Assembly (NCBI RefSeq): GCF_002967075.1
Contig: NZ_PUGE01000001.1
Location: forward strand, 186,001 to 250,000
Reading direction: 5' to 3'
From: Corynebacterium sp. J010B-136
GTDB taxonomy: Bacteria; Actinomycetota; Actinomycetes; Mycobacteriales; Mycobacteriaceae
DNA length: 64,000 nt
Both the position numbers and the translations under genes were made by a program. The notes under the pieces were generated by a model. That model worked only from the letters and a program-made list of their open reading frames with translations, did no database searches and was not told where the DNA came from. Of this stretch, positions 52,319 through 60,668 are shown in pieces; position 1 is the first letter of the stretch; each line of letters begins with the position of its first letter.

Positions 52319-53344
52319 TTAAAGAATGCGAACTGCTCGGCCTTCTTTCGCGCTTTCGACCACAGCATCCAAGACTTTAAGAACTTCGACTCCTTGCTGT
52401 GCAGGAACCGGACCAGCTGTCTTGGTTTCTATCGCGCGGGCGAACTCATCGTAGAAATTGGTGTAATCACCTTGCTCTGAACGTATAGTTTCCACTCCAT
52501 CAGCAGTGCGCAACTGCCCCCACCTGTCGTGGGATTCATAGCCCCACGCATCACGTTTTCCTGCAGGGCGTTGTCCTTTCTTGATGGCTTCCGTTTGCAC
52601 GTCGCGGTAATCGGAGACATAAGCACCATGCTCCCCGACTAGGCGAATCTCACGCGAGACGAGCCAATCCACCTTGCTCGCAGAAATCGTGGATACCGCT
52701 CCTGTGCCGTGCTCGAGGATGATACGAAAGCTCTTATCAGTGCGTCCCTGGGCGCTTTCGATGAACCCAAGGTGAGCAGTTACTTCATATGCTGGTCCCA
52801 TCAGTGTTAATGCTTGATCCACTACATGAGAGCCTAAATCCCGGAGCAAGCCTCCCTGGGGTCCAAGCTCTAAAGATTCAGGCTCATCAAGATCAAAACG
52901 TAAATCCAAACCGTGCAGCTGCCCCAGCGAATGTCGAACTTTCAATGCCGTGACAAAGTCCGTGTCATATCGACGATTATGAAAAACATTGAGAAGAACG
53001 CCGGCTTTATCGGCGGCATCGACAAGCTCTTGCGCGGCCTGAGCATTTGGGGCGAAAGGCTTATCAGCCACCACTGCCACCCCTGCGTCAATCGCTTCTA
53101 AAACCAGGTCTCGGCGCGTATCGGGTGGCGTAGAAATAACCACCGCGTCAACACCGAGTTCTACCAGTTCCGCCAATGAATCCACGGTTTCAAGCCCAGG
53201 GAAATCTTCTTCGACCTTTGCTTTCGACGCTTCAGAACGTGCCACCACACCCACTAATTCACAATGCGGGGAGGCTTCAATATAGGGCGCGTGAAAATAG
53301 CGCCCACCGGTTCCATAACCAACTAATCCAATACGGATATTCAT
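52319..53344 (-). CDS. Gfo/Idh/MocA-family oxidoreductase, OxiA-like
   Basis: 341 residues. The Rossmann start is IRIGLVGYGTGGRYFHAPYI, with the catalytic lysine in VVADKPFAPNAQAAQE, VFHNRRYDTDF and LLRDLGSHVVDQALTL. It lies at the downstream end of the iol cluster, after the MFS gene, exactly where oxiA (cg0207) lies in C. glutamicum. NAD(P)-dependent; probable action on an inositol isomer or derivative (inference). The ribosome-binding site is weak. A 43-bp gap separates it from the MFS gene, so it is probably the last gene of the cluster transcript. Confidence 0.84.
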   Translation of the reverse strand: MNIRIGLVGYGTGGRYFHAPYIEASPHCELVGVVARSEASKAKVEEDFPGLETVDSLAELVELGVDAVVISTPPDTRRDLVLEAIDAGVAVVADKPFAPNAQAAQELVDAADKAGVLLNVFHNRRYDTDFVTALKVRHSLGQLHGLDLRFDLDEPESLELGPQGGLLRDLGSHVVDQALTLMGPAYEVTAHLGFIESAQGRTDKSFRIILEHGTGAVSTISASKVDWLVSREIRLVGEHGAYVSDYRDVQTEAIKKGQRPAGKRDAWGYESHDRWGQLRTADGVETIRSEQGDYTNFYDEFARAIETKTAGPVPAQQGVEVLKVLDAVVESAKEGRAVRIL

Positions 53345-53387
53345 GGCTTTTCACTTACTTTCTTGGGGTATCTCGGTTGTTTGGTTT

Positions 53388-54737
53388 CTAAGGCACTAGC
53401 GCCGGAACTTGGTGGAGCATCGCAGCGCCCAAAAGAGGCAGGATGAATAGCGCGGCTGCGAGGGGAAACGCCCACGCGAAAGTCGGCGCAAGCGAAATAG
53501 CTATGACGCCGACTGCAATGCCGAGAGACATACCGAGCTGGTGCAGGGTTGCTGAAAGAACATTAGCGTTATTGGTTTGCTCAGGTCCGATATCCACAAA
53601 CTGTAAAGTGTTGTAGGCGCTAAACCCCAATGAGCGCAGCGCCCCGGAGATGAACAACAAGGCACCGATGACTGCCAGCGGTGTTTCCGCCGTGACGAAC
53701 AGAAACGATGCTAGAACGATGGCACCAGCGGCATTAGAGAAAATCAACACTGGTTTGAAGGCGAATTTACGAATGATGGGCGTGGTAAAAGGCTTAATCG
53801 CCACGTTTCCTGCGAAAAGCGCAACGACCATCGCGCCGGCCATGGTCGCAGACCAACCAAAAGATAGTTGGAATAACAGGGTAAACATAAACGGCACGGC
53901 AGTAATAATCAGCCGGTAGATGCTTCCCGATGCATTCCCTACTCGAAACGTCTGAATGCGCAACACTGTTAAATCAAAAAGACGTCCCGGGGTGCGCAGC
54001 CACCAGGTGATGAACCCCGTGGTGATAGCGGCAATGGCAACCAGCGCTAGGGTATAAAGCCCGCGGTGGTCTACTTCGGTTGTGAGAAGTTCTGCGCAGA
54101 TAGTTAGCGCCACCATGATGATGGCAACGCCGATAAACCCCACTGCATCGAAACGCCCTGTGGAAACCCTTGTGTCTTTAGGCAGGATGAACGCTCCCGC
54201 GATCAGAGCAATTATTCCGAGTGGCACGTTGATAAAGAAGATCCATCGCCAGCCAATCGTGTCTGTAATCAAACCACCCAGCACCGGCGCTATGACTGGT
54301 GCGACAAGCGCTGGCCAGGTTAAAAATGCGATGGCATCGAGGAGATCTTTGGGATCTGTTCCGCGAATAACGGCCAATCTTCCAACCGGCACAAGGAGCG
54401 CACCACCGAGGCCTTGCAAAACACGTGCCGCAATGAGCATGCCTAAGTTAGGAGCCAGTGCGCAGATAAGCGATGCGACAGTGAATACAAAAAGTGCCAG
54501 CAGAAATACTGGGCGCACGCCAAAGCGATCTGATAGCCAGCCGGCCGCGGGGATGCCAACAGCTGCCGCAACAAGGTAGGCCACCAGCACGAGGCTGACA
54601 TCGCCTGCACCCACACCAAATTCGCTCGCGATGGCAGGAATCGCCGTGGTCAAGATTGTGCCGTCGAGAATTTCTAAGAACAATGCGCCGGCCGCAAGCA
54701 AGGCGATAGAGACGCTAAATGACCGTGTCTGAGCCAT
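53388..54737 (-). CDS. MFS transporter, DHA2 (14-helix drug:H+ antiporter) type
   Basis: 449 residues from the ATG at 54737, chosen because AAAGGAG precedes it; the longer frame begins 18 codons earlier without a site. About fourteen membrane segments are seen. Motifs are LEILDGTILTTAIPAIASEFG in TM1 (family pattern LDxTIVNVALP), GWLSDRFGVRPVFL and the antiporter motif VLQGLGGALLVPVGRLAVIRG, split by residues. In C. glutamicum an MFS gene (cg0206) occupies the same place between iolH and oxiA. Export or import of an inositol-related compound is likely but unproven. A strong hairpin separates it from iolH. Confidence 0.83.
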   Translation of the reverse strand: MAQTRSFSVSIALLAAGALFLEILDGTILTTAIPAIASEFGVGAGDVSLVLVAYLVAAAVGIPAAGWLSDRFGVRPVFLLALFVFTVASLICALAPNLGMLIAARVLQGLGGALLVPVGRLAVIRGTDPKDLLDAIAFLTWPALVAPVIAPVLGGLITDTIGWRWIFFINVPLGIIALIAGAFILPKDTRVSTGRFDAVGFIGVAIIMVALTICAELLTTEVDHRGLYTLALVAIAAITTGFITWWLRTPGRLFDLTVLRIQTFRVGNASGSIYRLIITAVPFMFTLLFQLSFGWSATMAGAMVVALFAGNVAIKPFTTPIIRKFAFKPVLIFSNAAGAIVLASFLFVTAETPLAVIGALLFISGALRSLGFSAYNTLQFVDIGPEQTNNANVLSATLHQLGMSLGIAVGVIAISLAPTFAWAFPLAAALFILPLLGAAMLHQVPALVP

Positions 54738-54770
54738 AAGCGTGCTCCTTTCGTGGAGATGAAATACATA

Positions 54771-54814
54771 ACGGCTCGGGAGTCCCTGCAATTTCTGGAG
54801 GATTCCCGAGCCGT
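54771..54814 (-). terminator. Strong hairpin between iolH and the MFS gene
   Basis: ACGGCTCGGGA (54771-54781) and TCCCGAGCCGT (54804-54814) are a perfect 11-bp inverted repeat around a 22-base loop. On the minus strand TTATGTATTTC follows, so it can terminate or attenuate transcription after iolH; the MFS and oxiA-like genes then receive less transcript. Confidence 0.7.
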
Positions 54815-54829
54815 ATCTGGTGTTAGCGC

Positions 54830-55702
54830 TTAGGCGTTGTCGACCAATTCTTTGATCTTTTGCAGCTGGTAGCGCGAAACATCGAGGAAGGTCTCATCTT
54901 CGGCAAAGACATTGGATACCAAGAGGGCATCCTCGCGGTCTAGGTAGCCGGTGGTCCGAAGCAACTTAAACAGCTCGTTAAAATCAACGTCACCATCACC
55001 GATCTTCAAGTGCTGGTGCACGCGTACTGCATTGCCCGGTGGGTTGGTGATGTAGCGCAGACCGTGGGATTTGTGATGGTCGAAGGAATCTGACAAATAC
55101 ACAGCCCCAAGACGATCACCGACCGAGGTGAGAATCTTTTCTGGTTGGTCTCCCATATGGAAAGTGTGCGGCGCAACGTACACAAAGCCCACTTGCTTGG
55201 AATTCAGGCCGCGGATTACGCGCCACGCCTCAACGCCGTCTTCCACAAAATCATCTGGGTGCGGGTCGATGTTGAACTTGATTCCTTCGCGCTCCAAGAT
55301 AGGAAGTAGTTCTTCCATGGAGCGGTAGAAAGCATCTTCTGATTCCTCAGGGCGTTCGGGTCGGCCCGAGAATTCCGTGTTCAGGGTGTCTACTTCCAGA
55401 TCTACAGCAATCTGGATAATGCGCTTGAGATTGCGCACCGCAGCTACCCGCAGGTTTTCATCAGGCCAGGACAAACGGTGCACCGGCAAGATGGCTGGTA
55501 TTTTGACGCCCGCATCTTTGGCGCGCTTCTTTAGCGCTTGCACCAGATCATCGTCAGCCTTGGGATGGCGGAAGAAAGGACCAAAGTCCACATGCGGAGT
55601 GATCTGCATGTACTCATAGCCCAAGCGTGCGGTGACATCTGGAAATTCCAGCAAGTCATAGTCATGATGCAAAGGCGTTGGGTCAAAAGCAATGCGAACC
55701 AT
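54830..55702 (-). CDS. iolH: Myo-inositol catabolism protein IolH (TIM-barrel isomerase family)
   Basis: 290 residues, AP-endonuclease-2-like TIM barrel: VRIAFDPTPLHHDYDLLEFP, LGYEYMQITPHVDF, VDTLNTEFSGRPERPEESED with a conserved glutamate, IKFNIDPHPDDFVEDG, VYLSDSFDHHKSHGLRYITN and the metal-ligand region. It is the last of the tightly spaced iol genes. The exact reaction of IolH is not settled; it is thought to act as an isomerase/epimerase in inositol breakdown. AAGGAGA precedes the ATG. Confidence 0.85.
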   Translation of the reverse strand: MVRIAFDPTPLHHDYDLLEFPDVTARLGYEYMQITPHVDFGPFFRHPKADDDLVQALKKRAKDAGVKIPAILPVHRLSWPDENLRVAAVRNLKRIIQIAVDLEVDTLNTEFSGRPERPEESEDAFYRSMEELLPILEREGIKFNIDPHPDDFVEDGVEAWRVIRGLNSKQVGFVYVAPHTFHMGDQPEKILTSVGDRLGAVYLSDSFDHHKSHGLRYITNPPGNAVRVHQHLKIGDGDVDFNELFKLLRTTGYLDREDALLVSNVFAEDETFLDVSRYQLQKIKELVDNA

Positions 55703-55738
55703 AAGGGATTCTCCTTCTTAAACAGAAATCGTGAAAAA

Positions 55739-56755
55739 TTATGCGTAGAAATCAGGGCGTGGTTCTGCTTCAACTGGCACAACGCCGCCTTCGTTCAATG
55801 CCTTGACACCTGCCTCGCAGGACAATGCCACCAGGTAGCCATCGAATGCATTTGGACCAGCCACCAAAGTACCCTCATGAATTGCATCCACCCAGGACTG
55901 AATTTGGCGGTCATATGCCGTTGCGAAACGAGTGGTGAAATCAGTGTGGTCATTAATAATGAACTGGCCTGCATTCCAGCGCTGTAGACCTGCTGGCTGA
56001 CCGATGCGGGCGAGTCCCTTTTCAAAAACTGCTTCGGTTGCAACCTGGTAGCCGAATTGAACATTCACGTTCATTTCCACGTCTACCAGCACGCCATTTT
56101 CGAGTTCCATGATGACCAAGATCGGTTCTTTCAGTCCCGCATGCGCCAAGGAGTTTGTCTTAGGGTACTTAACTTCCACACTGACCACACGTGCGCCTGC
56201 GAGCCATGGAATGACATCAAACTCATGCACCACGGAGTCAGTGATCAACATGTCCTGGGAGTAGTTCTCCCCCACGGTTGGGTTGCGGTGCACGCCGCGA
56301 AGCATGAGGAGCTCGCCGGCATCTGCCGACTCCACCAGCTTGCGCAGCTCGTTGTATTCCGGGTCGAAGCGGCGCATGAAACCAATCTGGATGTGTGGCT
56401 TGTCCAGCTTCTGCTCAAGCTCCACGATGCGAAGAGAAGACTCAGAATCAGGGGTCAACGGCTTTTCACACAGAATGGGTAGGCCGGCTTCCAGCGCTGG
56501 GACAAGGACCGGCTCATGGAATTGGCCAGGAACGGCAATCAGAACGGCGTCGACTGCATCGGCAGCAATGGCGTCTTCAATCTTGGAGAAGGTCTGCGCA
56601 CCTGGTGCACTTTCGGCTGCTTTGGCAGCACGGCCTGCATCCGGTTCAACGATGGCGGAAATGTGAGCACCGGAGGTGCGGTTGTTGATGCGATCGATAT
56701 GGTCTGCACCCATTGCTCCGGCACCAACGACGCCGACGCGAAGACTCTTAGTCAT
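55739..56755 (-). CDS. iolG: Myo-inositol 2-dehydrogenase
   Basis: 338 residues. It has Rossmann motif VGVVGAGAMGADHIDRI, the catalytic lysine in LCEKPLTPDSESS, QIGFMRRFDPEYNELR, VHEFDVIPWLAG (family Asp/His pair) and the C-terminal DGYLVALSCEAG. The length and the flanking iolH and iolE match IolG, which oxidises myo-inositol to scyllo-inosose with NAD+ as the first step of the pathway. The start ATG has AGGA eight bases before it; it lies 41 bp after the iolE stop. Confidence 0.9.
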   Translation of the reverse strand: MTKSLRVGVVGAGAMGADHIDRINNRTSGAHISAIVEPDAGRAAKAAESAPGAQTFSKIEDAIAADAVDAVLIAVPGQFHEPVLVPALEAGLPILCEKPLTPDSESSLRIVELEQKLDKPHIQIGFMRRFDPEYNELRKLVESADAGELLMLRGVHRNPTVGENYSQDMLITDSVVHEFDVIPWLAGARVVSVEVKYPKTNSLAHAGLKEPILVIMELENGVLVDVEMNVNVQFGYQVATEAVFEKGLARIGQPAGLQRWNAGQFIINDHTDFTTRFATAYDRQIQSWVDAIHEGTLVAGPNAFDGYLVALSCEAGVKALNEGGVVPVEAEPRPDFYA

Positions 56756-56795
56756 AATAATTTCCTAACTGGATTGGTTTTGGCAGGTGGAGGGC

Positions 56796-57752
56796 TTACT
56801 TGATGCGTGCGAAGTGCGTGCAGCCGAAGATGTGCTTGCGGGTGCGCTCAGCAATTGGGAATGGGTAGTCCACATCGCAGCCGTACATGTCTTGTTCAAC
56901 GATGGCGAAGATTTCGGAGTCAATTTTGGAGACAGCTTCAATGATTGGCGCCAAATCTGGAACGCCGTGTGGTGGTTCGACCATGATGCCCTGGGCGACG
57001 GCATCGGCAAAAGGCACGTCGTTCTTCAAAATATCGAAAAGCAAGCTTGGGTCGACCTGCTTTAAGTGCAGGTAGCCGATGCGCTCTGGATGGTCCTCGA
57101 TGAGCTTGACGTTATCGCCGCCGTAGTAAGCAAAGTGGCCGGTGTCCAGGCATAGGTTGGTGTAGCGTGGGTCGGTTTCTTCCAGGAAGCGCAGGACTTC
57201 GCGGGTGGTGCCGATATGGCTGTCAGCATGCGAGTGGAATTGCTGCTTCATGCCGAATTCCTCCAGCAGGGCCTTGCCCAAGCGGTCGTGACCGGCAGCG
57301 AGCTTAGCCCACTTTTCATCGTCGAGCGTGCGCGATTCCAGCACCTCACTGGTGGCATCGGAGCGCCACAGGTCTGGGATGACAACCAGGTGTTCAGCGC
57401 CCAGCTTGGATGCAAGACCTGCGACATCGAGTGCTTGGTCCCAGGCGCGCTTCCACTGTTCTTCACCTTTATGGAAACCGGTGAATACGGTGCCGGCAGA
57501 AAGCTTGAGATTACGCTTGCCGAGCTCGTCTTCCAGCTGGTGCGGGTCGGTGGGCAGGTAGCCGTAGGGGCCCAGCTCGATCCAGGTGTAGCCAGCTTTG
57601 ACTACTTCATCCAGGAAGCGGTCCCACGGGACCTGCTTCGGGTCATCGGGGAACCAGACGCCCCAGGAATCAGGTGCGGTTCCGATGCGCAGGCCAGGGT
57701 TTTCACCGGCGACGGAGGCGGCTTTGGTGTCAGAAGGTACAGAGGTGGTCAT
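56796..57752 (-). CDS. iolE: Inosose dehydratase
   Basis: 318 residues, the second step of the pathway: scyllo-inosose to 3D-trihydroxycyclohexane-1,2-dione. It is a TIM barrel of the AP-endonuclease-2 family with LRIGTAPDSWGVWFPDDPKQ at the start (diagnostic of IolE), TWIELGPYGYLPTDP, FHSHADSHIGTTREVL, LCLDTGHFAYYGGDN and LKQVDPSLL, supplying the metal ligands. The N-terminus is about 20 residues longer than usual, but AAGGA supports the ATG at 57752. It lies 63 bp from the iolD stop. Confidence 0.9.
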   Translation of the reverse strand: MTTSVPSDTKAASVAGENPGLRIGTAPDSWGVWFPDDPKQVPWDRFLDEVVKAGYTWIELGPYGYLPTDPHQLEDELGKRNLKLSAGTVFTGFHKGEEQWKRAWDQALDVAGLASKLGAEHLVVIPDLWRSDATSEVLESRTLDDEKWAKLAAGHDRLGKALLEEFGMKQQFHSHADSHIGTTREVLRFLEETDPRYTNLCLDTGHFAYYGGDNVKLIEDHPERIGYLHLKQVDPSLLFDILKNDVPFADAVAQGIMVEPPHGVPDLAPIIEAVSKIDSEIFAIVEQDMYGCDVDYPFPIAERTRKHIFGCTHFARIK

Positions 57753-57815
57753 TGTTGTTCCTTACTTTGCGGTTGAATTCATCTTTTCGCTTCTTGGCGT
57801 AACAACGAATGTTGT

Positions 57816-59729
57816 CTAGCCAAGAAGCGGGCGCTGGAAGGCTTGTTGCTTGAGGTATTCCTCGCGGGCGGTGTTGGTCGATTCCAAGGTCGCGGTTTCG
57901 GAAACCGGGACATCCCACCAGCCGGCGCCATCAGGTGCGTAGATAAGCGGGTCGGAATTGATGTGGATGAAAGTCGACTTGTCAGATGCCTTGGCGGTGG
58001 CCATGGCTTTCTTTAAGTCCTCGATGGAGTTCTCCCCGGGCTCGACTTCGATGACATCAAGGCCGTAGCTGCGGGCATTCATGGCCAGGTCAACGGGCAA
58101 AATCTGCTCGCCTTGGAAGTTCTTTTGTTCTTCGTCGTACTCGCGGTACCAGGTACCAAAGCGCTGCGAACCAACGGTTTCGGACAGGTGCCCGATGGAA
58201 GCATAGCCGTGGTTTTGGATGAGCACGATGATGACCTTGATGCCTTCGGCCACTGCGGTAACCAGCTCCGAGTTGAGCATCAAATAGGAGCCGTCGCCCA
58301 CCATGATGACCACATCGCGGTCATCACCGACGGCATCAAGACCACGCTTGGCGCCGATACCACCAGCAATTTCATAGCCCATGCAGGAGAAGGCATATTC
58401 CACGTGGTAGCCCAGTGGATCGCGCACGCGCCATAGTTTTTGCAGATCCCCTGGCAAAGAACCAGCGGCCTGGATGATGACATCTTCTGGTGCAGTGGAC
58501 TCCTGTACCGCACCAATGATTTCTGGCTGTCCGGGAAGAGCCAGCTTCGAGGGTGCGAAAGCCTTGTCCACCTCCGCATCCCAGGAAGCTTTTTCTTCGG
58601 CGATAGAACGCGCGAAGTCTTCGGAGATATGGAAGCCGGCGAGGGCATCGATAAGCTCTGTGATTGCTTCGCGCGCATCGGCGATGACGGGAAGCTGCGA
58701 ACCGTGCTTGTAGGCATCGAAAGACGCGACGTTGATGTTGACGAACTTGACGTCTGGGTTTTGGAACGCGGTGCGCGAGGCGGTAGTGAAGTCGCTGTAG
58801 CGGGTACCAATGCCGATGATGACGTCCGCCTCGCCAGCAATGCGGTTTGCGGCCAAGGTACCGGTCGCACCCACACCGCCGAGGTTTTGCGCGTGATCCC
58901 AATCCAGCACGCCGCCGCCTGCCTGCGAAGTGCCCACCGGAATTCCGGTCTGCTCAACCAGGGCTTGTAGCTGCTGTTCTGCGGAGGAATACAGCACGCC
59001 GCCGCCAGCGATGATCATTGGATTCTTCGCATTACGGATGACCTCGACAGCACGCGCCATAGCCTCACGCTCCGGGCGGGGGCGGCGGATGTGCCATTCG
59101 CGGTCTTGCAGGAATTCAAGTGGAACCTCGAAGGTTTCCGCCTGGACGTCCTCGGGCAAAGCGATGGTCACAGCACCGGTTTCCGCTGGGTCAGTCAGCA
59201 CGCGCATTGCCGAAAGTGCGATGGAAAACAGCTGCTCCGGGCGCTGCACGCGGTCGAAGAACTTAGAGACCGGACGGAATGCATCATTGACTGTCAGCCC
59301 GATATCCCATGGCTGCTCGAGCTGCTGCAACACAGGGTCTGCCACACGCGTGGCGAAGGTATCGCTTGGCAAGAGCAGCGCTGGCAGGCGGTTGGTGGTA
59401 GCCAGGGCCGCGCCGGTGAGCAGGTTGGTTGCACCTGGGCCAACAGAAGCTGCCGATGCATAGGTGCCCCGGCGGCGGTGCATACGCGCATAGCCGACGG
59501 ATTGGTGAACCATCGCCTGTTCATTACGCGCCTGGTAGTACGGCATGAGCTCTGGTTCATCCACGTTGTATTGCTTCAACGCCTGGCCAATACCGGCAAC
59601 GTTGCCGTGGCCAAAGATGCCGAACATGCCGGCGATGGTGCGCTCGCGGTGCTCACCGTCAACGGTCCACTGGTGCCCCAGGAACTCAACGAGTGCCTGG
59701 CTGACCGTCATTGTTTTTGTAGAAGCCAT
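57816..59729 (-). CDS. iolD: 3D-(3,5/4)-trihydroxycyclohexane-1,2-dione hydrolase
   Basis: 637 residues, usual for IolD, a ThDP-dependent C-C hydrolase that opens the diketone ring to 5-deoxyglucuronate (third step). The start SQALVEFLGHQWTVDGEHRE and GMFGIFGHGNVAGIGQAL are diagnostic, followed by GYARMHRRRGTYASAASVGP and the PP-domain motif GDGSYLMLNSELVTAVAEG with LIQNHGYASIGHL. GGAAGG lies before the ATG. The upstream iolB stop is four bases away. Confidence 0.92.
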   Translation of the reverse strand: MASTKTMTVSQALVEFLGHQWTVDGEHRERTIAGMFGIFGHGNVAGIGQALKQYNVDEPELMPYYQARNEQAMVHQSVGYARMHRRRGTYASAASVGPGATNLLTGAALATTNRLPALLLPSDTFATRVADPVLQQLEQPWDIGLTVNDAFRPVSKFFDRVQRPEQLFSIALSAMRVLTDPAETGAVTIALPEDVQAETFEVPLEFLQDREWHIRRPRPEREAMARAVEVIRNAKNPMIIAGGGVLYSSAEQQLQALVEQTGIPVGTSQAGGGVLDWDHAQNLGGVGATGTLAANRIAGEADVIIGIGTRYSDFTTASRTAFQNPDVKFVNINVASFDAYKHGSQLPVIADAREAITELIDALAGFHISEDFARSIAEEKASWDAEVDKAFAPSKLALPGQPEIIGAVQESTAPEDVIIQAAGSLPGDLQKLWRVRDPLGYHVEYAFSCMGYEIAGGIGAKRGLDAVGDDRDVVIMVGDGSYLMLNSELVTAVAEGIKVIIVLIQNHGYASIGHLSETVGSQRFGTWYREYDEEQKNFQGEQILPVDLAMNARSYGLDVIEVEPGENSIEDLKKAMATAKASDKSTFIHINSDPLIYAPDGAGWWDVPVSETATLESTNTAREEYLKQQAFQRPLLG

Positions 59730-59733
59730 TTAT

Positions 59734-60648
59734 TTAGCCTTCCCGGTGTTCATAAGGCAGGCGGTTATCAAATTCCTGCCCATTCCAAGTCTCACGAACC
59801 CATGCGTGCGCAGGGTCGTCATTAATCAACCAGATGCGTTCTGGATCAGGGCCTGCCATGACATTGAGGTAATACAAGTCATAGCCGGGTGCTGCCACAG
59901 CTGGGCCGTGGTAGCCATAAGGAACAAGGGCCACATCACCGGTGTAGACCATGGCGTTGATATCAATATCGCCGGCCGGTGAGGAGTACGTGGAAAACAT
60001 TCCGAAGGCGCCATCGGCAGCGTCGGGGTTTCCACCCACGCGTGAAGGAGCAGATTCGAAGTAGTAGATTTCTTCCAGCTTGGACTCGTGCCCCGGCTTG
60101 TACTCATCGTGCTTGTGCGGTGGATAGGAGCTCCAGTTCTCACCAGGAGTGATTACTTCGCACACAATCAACCGCGCGGCATCAAGTGCTTCCGGAGTGC
60201 CGAAGTTGTGCACCTGGCGGCTCGAACGACCTGCGCCGCGCAGCTCCACTGGGGTGCCCGCTGGTGGAATGTACTTCCACTCTTTCGGCTCCTTGGTTGG
60301 TGCTTCCGCCACTGCTACCCGGCCTTCACCGGATAACGTCGCAGCAGTATTCGTTGGAAGATAGAGCACATCAGTGGGCCCATCAAAGACAGACTTGCGT
60401 CCATTCAGCGTGGTCACTTCATCATTGTGTGCAACTTGAAAGTGCCCGGCGAGCGGGATGAAGATCCGCTCCACGCCCAGATCATCTAAGGATAGAGACT
60501 GGCCATCGGAAAGCTCTGCGATGCGAATGCCCGTGTACTGCCATCCCGGGGTGGTCGAATCAACGACCGTTTGCCACCCAGCTCTAGCCAAATCGCCCTT
60601 TTTATGAAACCAACGTTCCACAGTGCCCATTGTGCCCATTGTGCTCAT
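59734..60648 (-). CDS. iolB: 5-deoxy-glucuronate isomerase
   Basis: 304 residues, a double-cupin isomerase that converts 5-deoxyglucuronate to 2-deoxy-5-keto-gluconate. Family landmarks include LSLDDLGVERIFIPLAGHF, GRSSRQVHNFGTPEALDA, CEVITPGENWSSYPPHKHDE with the metal-binding His/Glu, EEIYYFES and ALVPYGYHGPAVAAPGYDLY. AGGAGAGGA precedes the ATG at 60648. The start has a small tandem repeat in DNA and protein (MSTMGTMGTV), offering three in-frame ATGs; the first has the best ribosome-binding site. Confidence 0.92.
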   Translation of the reverse strand: MSTMGTMGTVERWFHKKGDLARAGWQTVVDSTTPGWQYTGIRIAELSDGQSLSLDDLGVERIFIPLAGHFQVAHNDEVTTLNGRKSVFDGPTDVLYLPTNTAATLSGEGRVAVAEAPTKEPKEWKYIPPAGTPVELRGAGRSSRQVHNFGTPEALDAARLIVCEVITPGENWSSYPPHKHDEYKPGHESKLEEIYYFESAPSRVGGNPDAADGAFGMFSTYSSPAGDIDINAMVYTGDVALVPYGYHGPAVAAPGYDLYYLNVMAGPDPERIWLINDDPAHAWVRETWNGQEFDNRLPYEHREG

Positions 60649-60668
60649 GTCCTCTCCTGCTCACTTAG

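Noticed and set aside
60617..60648. Tandem repeat at the iolB start as a phase-variation tract
   Set aside because: The unit is a multiple of three bases and present in only two to three copies, so changes would not shift the frame.
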